Shown here piece by piece: positions 14,315-17,398 of a stretch of 17,398 bases of DNA (its first letter is position 1; every line of letters starts with the position of its first letter). Under the pieces are notes generated by a model. The model was not told where the DNA came from and searched no databases. It saw only the letters and a list, made by a program, of their open reading frames with translations. Made by a program: the position numbers and the translations under genes. This DNA is from Bacteroidales bacterium (GTDB lineage Bacteria; Bacteroidota; Bacteroidia; Bacteroidales; VadinHA17): positions 1 through 17,398 of the forward strand of contig JAUYBT010000061.1 in NCBI GenBank assembly GCA_030692905.1. Reading direction: 5' to 3'.

Positions 14315-14346
14315 CAAATATACAGAATCTTTTAATTAATTGCAAA
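14315..14346 (-). promoter_or_regulatory. greA-HIT promoter
   Basis: On the minus strand TTTG (14346-14343), 20 bases, then TATATTTG (14322-14315) matches the Bacteroidota -33/-7 consensus. Transcription should start near 14309, about 55 bases before the greA ATG. Confidence 0.75.
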
Positions 14347-14399
14347 TAAAAATCCTGTGAACATGTGTTTTACAAGTATTTATCTTCGGAAATATAACA

Positions 14400-14594
14400 C
14401 TATTTGTATTTTTTCCCTGCTTTTTTTGTGTTTGTCTTTACTTTTTTCTTTTTCGCTTTATCCCAAGTGGCAGAATTTTTCTGATTCTGTTTCATACGTG
14501 CCTGTACATCAGACGTTTGAATATCTATTGTTCTTTTCTGGGACCTTTTAACAGATTTCTCATAATCACTTTTAAGTTTACAATAAATTTTTCA
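14400..14594 (-). pseudogene. Lysine-rich reading frame without start codon (possible gene remnant)
   Basis: On the minus strand a frame between a TGA (14594-14592) and a TAG (14402-14400) encodes about 63 residues, including DYEKSVKRSQKRTIDIQTSD and RMKQNQKNSATWDKAKKKK, ending KKAGKKYK. The only in-frame ATG (14495) leaves just 31 residues. The spacing of YEK, Q, RMK and K residues loosely recalls small basic lipoproteins of this phylum, whose Cys would fit the CKLKSDYEK at the upstream end, but no signal peptide precedes it in any frame. It may be a decayed gene, a short real peptide or chance in A-rich DNA. I do not recognise a function. Confidence 0.3.
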
Positions 14595-14610
14595 CGATGC
14601 CGTTAAATTT

Positions 14611-14656
14611 CCGGTGGTAATACTAATTTTGCATTATTAATTTATCTCCGGTGGTA
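14611..14656. repeat. Direct repeats ccggtggta around the Rieske-like gene promoter
   Basis: The nonamer ccggtggta occurs at 14611-14619 and 14648-14656, 37 bases apart, bracketing the -7 element at 14624-14631. The second copy overlaps the GTG start codon at 14651. The placement is operator-like. Confidence 0.5.
14624..14631 (+). promoter_or_regulatory. -7 element of the Rieske-like gene
   Basis: TAATTTTG matches TAnnTTTG. The start point would be near 14637, leaving a leader of only about 14 bases before the GTG at 14651. No -33 TTTG is seen at the right spacing. Confidence 0.5.
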
Positions 14657-15124
14657 TCAGATTCAAAAATAAGACTTTTTTTAATTATAATGGCACTTGC
14701 CATCACCTTAAGTTCCTGTAATAAAAACAAGAACGATGTGATTCCCTATACTTATGTGAATTTCATCCTCGACCTGAATGACCCGCAGTTTGTAAACCTG
14801 AATGCCATGGGTGGTTCTGACACTATCGATGCCCGCACCAATAACTGGGGAACTGGTGCTGCAGGATTTGCCGGTAATGGTATTATAATTTACAGAGGGC
14901 CCAATGAGTTTTATGCTTACGACCGCACTTGCCCGCACGACTACGCGGTTAATGGTCTGAGTATAAAAGTTAACATCGACTTCACTCTGGCTGTCTGTCC
15001 TAAATGTGGTACAAGTTATGCACTTGCAGCTTTTGGTACTCCCGCTTCCGGTATAGGAAGGTATCCTCTGAAAAATTACAGAACAAGCTTTGACGGAAGG
15101 TTTGTCAGAGTGTGGAATAACTGA
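14651..15124 (+). CDS. Rieske-like [2Fe-2S] lipoprotein with C-x-H / C-x-x-C ligand motif
   Basis: A predicted envelope lipoprotein of 157 residues. The N-terminus (SKIR, then hydrophobic LFLIIMALAITL) ends in lipobox LSSC with Cys23, followed by NKNKND. The start is GTG at 14651; the next in-frame ATG (14690) would leave too short a signal peptide. The C-terminal half resembles a Rieske domain: RTCPHDYAVN (Cys94, His96) and LAVCPKCGTSYAL (Cys116, Cys119), then GRYPLKNYRTSFDGRFVRV. In classical Rieske proteins the second motif is C-x-x-H; here the last ligand position is Cys119. That would give a three-Cys one-His site, a rubredoxin-like metal site, or a domain that lost its cluster. Role unknown; its partner is not in the window. 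It converges with ahcY across compound repeat B. Confidence 0.78.
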   Translation: MVSDSKIRLFLIIMALAITLSSCNKNKNDVIPYTYVNFILDLNDPQFVNLNAMGGSDTIDARTNNWGTGAAGFAGNGIIIYRGPNEFYAYDRTCPHDYAVNGLSIKVNIDFTLAVCPKCGTSYALAAFGTPASGIGRYPLKNYRTSFDGRFVRVWNN

Positions 15125-15136
15125 TACTTTAAATCC

Positions 15137-15235
15137 ACCTCACCCCAACCCCTTTCCCAAGGGAGAGGGGCTAAAAGCCTGTTTATTTGATTCTTACACC
15201 CCTTCTCCCTTGGGAGAAGGGGCTGGGGATGAGGT
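15137..15235. repeat. Compound inverted repeat B between the Rieske-like gene and ahcY
   Basis: The left half (15137-15170) is acctcacccc followed by the hairpin cccctttccc-aa-gggagagggg (15149-15170, one G-T). The right half is the perfect 11-bp hairpin ccccttctccc-tt-gggagaagggg (15199-15222) followed by ggggatgaggt (15225-15235), which is the complement of the left outer arm with one extra base. The two halves are separated by 28 AT-rich bases. Both converging genes end within 13 bases of its edges, so it could also act as a bidirectional 3'-end structure. Confidence 0.85.
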
Positions 15236-15243
15236 AAAATAAA

Positions 15244-16638
15244 TTAGTACCTGTAATGATCCGGCTTGTAAGGACCGGATTCAGGTACTCCGATATAATC
15301 CGATTGGTCTTTTGTAAGCTTTGTAAGTTTCACCCCAAGCTGATCGAGGTGTAAACGTGCAACCTCCTCATCGAGATCTTTGGGAAGCCGGTAAACACCA
15401 ATTTCATATTTCTTTTTCCAGAGTTCTATCTGTGCAAGTGTCTGATTGCTGAATGAGTTACTCATTACGAACGAAGGATGACCCGTTGCACAGCCAAGAT
15501 TCACAAGTCTTCCCTCAGCCAGAATAAAAATTGCATGTCCGTCGGGGAAAAGATACTTATCTACCTGTGGTTTTATATTGATTTTATTAATTCCCTTCAG
15601 ATCGTTGAGATTATCGACCTGTATCTCATTATCAAAATGACCGATATTACAAACGATAGCCTGATCTTTCATTTTCATCATGTGCTCCAGAGTGATAATA
15701 TCCTTGTTCCCTGTAGCTGTGACAAAAATATTCCCCTCATCAAGGGTATCTTCAACTGTTTTAACTTCAAAGCCTTCCATTGATGCCTGCAGTGCACAGA
15801 TCGGGTCGATTTCTGTAACGATTACCCTGGCACCGTAAGATTTCATCGATTTTGCGCATCCTTTTCCAACATCGCCATACCCGCAAACAACTACTACTTT
15901 CCCGGCTAACATAACATCGGTTGCCCTTTTAATGCCATCGGCAAGCGACTCACGACATCCATAGAGGTTGTCGAATTTTGATTTTGTGACAGAATCGTTC
16001 ACATTAATTGCAGGTACAAGCAATTCACCGTTTTCGAGCATCTGATATAATCTATGGACTCCTGTTGTGGTCTCTTCAGATATCCCCTTAAGTTCACTTA
16101 CTGTACGATGCCATTTCCCTGGCTCTTTAACCAGAAGATCTTTAAGTGTTGAAAGAATGATTGCCTCCTCCCGGCTGTCAGGTTTCTTATTGAGTATCTC
16201 CGGTGTTTTTTCTGCTTTATAACCCAGGTGGACCATTAGTGAGGCATCGCCGCCATCATCAACAAGAAGATTCGGGCCTTTTCCTCCGGGAAATGAGAGT
16301 GCCTGCGCAGTACACCACCAGTATTCTTCCAGAGTCTCACCTTTCCAGGCAAATACCGGAATACCACTGGCAGCTATAGCAGCGGCTGCATGATCCTGAG
16401 TTGAAAAAATATTACAACTTGCCCACCGCACATCTGCGCCAAGTTCAGCAAGAGTCTCAATAAGCACAGCTGTTTGAATTGTCATGTGCAGGGAGCCTGT
16501 AATCCGTGCTCCTTTCAATGGTTTCTCGGAGGAATATTTCTTTCTGATTGCCAGCAGGCCTGGCATCTCTTTTTCTGCAATTTCGATCTCTTTTCTGCCA
16601 AAATCTGCCAGGGATATATCTTTTACTTCGTACTGCAT
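15244..16638 (-). CDS. ahcY: Adenosylhomocysteinase (S-adenosylhomocysteine hydrolase)
   Basis: AhcY reversibly splits S-adenosylhomocysteine into adenosine and homocysteine, removing the product inhibitor of methyltransferases, using bound NAD. It has 464 residues; an extra segment of about 40 residues (roughly 145-185) is the one found in many bacterial and plant enzymes. Visible are GSLHMTIQTAVL with substrate-site His51, WASCNIFSTQDHAAAA (72-87), NVNDSVTKSKFDNLYGC (212-228) with the catalytic Lys/Asp cluster, the NAD-binding GYGDVGKG (253-260), and the C-terminal KPDHYRY (458-464). No riboswitch-like fold was seen in the short leader. It is transcribed from its own -7 element behind ribF. 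Confidence 0.97.
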   Translation of the reverse strand: MQYEVKDISLADFGRKEIEIAEKEMPGLLAIRKKYSSEKPLKGARITGSLHMTIQTAVLIETLAELGADVRWASCNIFSTQDHAAAAIAASGIPVFAWKGETLEEYWWCTAQALSFPGGKGPNLLVDDGGDASLMVHLGYKAEKTPEILNKKPDSREEAIILSTLKDLLVKEPGKWHRTVSELKGISEETTTGVHRLYQMLENGELLVPAINVNDSVTKSKFDNLYGCRESLADGIKRATDVMLAGKVVVVCGYGDVGKGCAKSMKSYGARVIVTEIDPICALQASMEGFEVKTVEDTLDEGNIFVTATGNKDIITLEHMMKMKDQAIVCNIGHFDNEIQVDNLNDLKGINKINIKPQVDKYLFPDGHAIFILAEGRLVNLGCATGHPSFVMSNSFSNQTLAQIELWKKKYEIGVYRLPKDLDEEVARLHLDQLGVKLTKLTKDQSDYIGVPESGPYKPDHYRY

Positions 16639-16682
16639 TGTATCAATTGTTATATTAATAATTAAGGTGATTTTTCAGAGTG

Positions 16683-16690
16683 CAAAGATA
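16683..16690 (-). promoter_or_regulatory. -7 element of ahcY
   Basis: CAAAGATA on the plus strand reads TATCTTTG on the minus strand, a perfect TAnnTTTG. The start point would be near 16677, about 40 bases before the ahcY ATG. The expected -33 position overlaps the last codons of ribF and shows no clear TTTG. Confidence 0.6.
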
Positions 16691-16712
16691 ATAAATATTC
16701 TTTTATCATTGT

Positions 16713-17398
16713 TCATGTTAACAGCAGTATGACTTGCTGTTGATCAAGCTTCATCTGTTCAGCCAGCTGGTCTATATTGTCAAATTTTATTTCATCCCTG
16801 AGCCTTTTTCTGAAAATAACGGAGATTGCCCTTCCATAAATATCCTTATCAAAATTCAGGATATGAACTTCGATGCTTTTGGTGCCGGCATCGATATTTA
16901 CAGTCGGATTTGAACCTATACTCAGCATACCCGGATATACTAATCCATCAAACTGAACTTCAACTGCATAGACTCCATTGCCAGGTATCAGTTTATATTC
17001 ATAATCAGGCTTTATATTCGCAGTTGGAACTCCGATTGAGCGGCCAATCTTACGTCCTTCAACAATCGTTCCGCTGATAGAATAGGAATACCCCAGCCAC
17101 CTGTTTGCCTCATCGAGCCTACCCTTTAATAAAGCATCACGGATTGAGGATGAACTTATCGCTCCCTCTTCAGTATGAAACCCCTGCACCTGCTCAACCC
17201 TGAAATCAAGCGATTCTGCGCAGTGTTTTATTGTATTAAAATCGCCTTCACCACTTCTCCCGAAGTGATGATTATATCCTATTATAAGATGCTTCGTACC
17301 GATCTTTTCCACAAGAACCTGTTTAATAAAATCACAGGCCTTAATCTTACTAACCTCTTTATTAAATTCTATGATAATCAGATGGTCAATGTTTGCAT
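16713..17398 (-). CDS. ribF: Bifunctional riboflavin kinase/FAD synthetase RibF (5' truncated)
   Basis: RibF phosphorylates riboflavin to FMN and adenylylates FMN to FAD. The frame stays open through the right edge, so the start lies outside; about 227 residues of roughly 310 are visible. The visible part begins inside the FAD synthetase domain: ANIDHLIIIEFNKE and KHLIIGYNHHFGRSGEGDF, then ISSSSIRDALLKG, the family's substrate-binding SS-x-IR motif. The riboflavin kinase domain follows with GTIVEGRKIGRSIGVPTANI (PTAN motif), GVYAVEVQF and SIGSNPTVN. An in-frame GTG at 17312 is internal, not the start. It ends 22 bases before the ahcY -7 element and is probably a separate unit. Confidence 0.95.
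   Translation of the reverse strand, partial: ANIDHLIIIEFNKEVSKIKACDFIKQVLVEKIGTKHLIIGYNHHFGRSGEGDFNTIKHCAESLDFRVEQVQGFHTEEGAISSSSIRDALLKGRLDEANRWLGYSYSISGTIVEGRKIGRSIGVPTANIKPDYEYKLIPGNGVYAVEVQFDGLVYPGMLSIGSNPTVNIDAGTKSIEVHILNFDKDIYGRAISVIFRKRLRDEIKFDNIDQLAEQMKLDQQQVILLLT

Larger units (their letters stand above)
14255..14650. other. 396-base divergent region between greA and the Rieske-like gene
   Basis: It contains, from left to right, the greA leader hairpin, the greA promoter, a lysine-rich minus-strand reading frame without a start codon (14400-14594), and the -7 element and one of two direct repeats of the Rieske-like gene. No RNA gene was recognised. Confidence 0.7.

Noticed and set aside
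14357..14551. 64-codon plus-strand hydrophobic frame
   Set aside because: It is antisense to the lysine-rich minus-strand frame and starts near the greA -33 element. Its Phe/Leu content follows from T-runs, with no start context or homologue I recognise.
16639..16682. SAH or SAM riboswitch before ahcY
   Set aside because: The leader predicted from the -7 element is only about 40 bases, AT-rich and without the helices such riboswitches need.
17310..17312. GTG as the start of RibF
   Set aside because: The frame stays open to the window edge and the upstream residues (IDHLIIIEFNKE) match the FAD synthetase domain, so the gene is truncated by the window and this GTG is internal.

Overview
The window is a stretch of chromosomal housekeeping DNA from a member of the Bacteroidota, most likely class Bacteroidia. 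Three things support this. At least eight genes or operons are preceded by the phylum's -7 promoter element TAnnTTTG, several with a TTTG about 19 bases upstream. Shine-Dalgarno sequences are mostly absent. The gene neighbourhoods (tig-clpP-clpX, a DUF151 nuclease next to thyA and folA, rplU-rpmA, greA-HIT) and protein variants (SerRS motif 3, an L21 with a long basic tail, CKKD-type lipoproteins) fit the group. No phage, integrase, insertion sequence, CRISPR array or rRNA gene was found.

Layout. Bases 1-1316 (+) hold the 3' part of tatC and lptB. A tRNA-Leu(UAG) with its own promoter and terminator follows (1324-1505), then tig, clpP and clpX (1530-4846, +). A minus-strand operon bfn-thyA-folA (6782-4881) ends at a hairpin terminator facing clpX. 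A 341-base divergent promoter region leads into rplU-rpmA (7124-7984, +), closed by two consecutive hairpin terminators, then serS (8118-9392), an EamA-type transporter (9538-10425), an S41 peptidase lipoprotein (10474-11823) and ruvC (11833-12393). A minus-strand block holds comF, a HIT protein and greA (12405-14254). A Rieske-like lipoprotein (14651-15124, +) converges on ahcY (minus), and the 5'-truncated ribF (minus) runs off the right edge.

The genes cover protein export and lipopolysaccharide transport (TatC, LptB), nascent-chain folding and proteolysis (trigger factor, ClpXP), one-carbon and thymidylate metabolism (ThyA, FolA, AhcY), flavin cofactors (RibF), translation (L21, L27, SerRS, tRNA-Leu), transcript elongation rescue (GreA) and Holliday-junction resolution (RuvC).

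No new defence or metabolic system is evident. The unexplained structure lies between genes. There are two compound inverted repeats (13193-13328 and 15137-15235), each made of two hairpin-ended half-units facing each other across 28-29 AT-rich bases. A third inverted repeat lies before the EamA gene. A terminator-like hairpin sits in the greA leader just after its promoter. The rplU leader can fold, and the Rieske promoter is bracketed by direct repeats. Among proteins, the Rieske-like lipoprotein has Cys where the second His ligand is expected, and L21 carries a histone-H1-like tail of about 80 residues.
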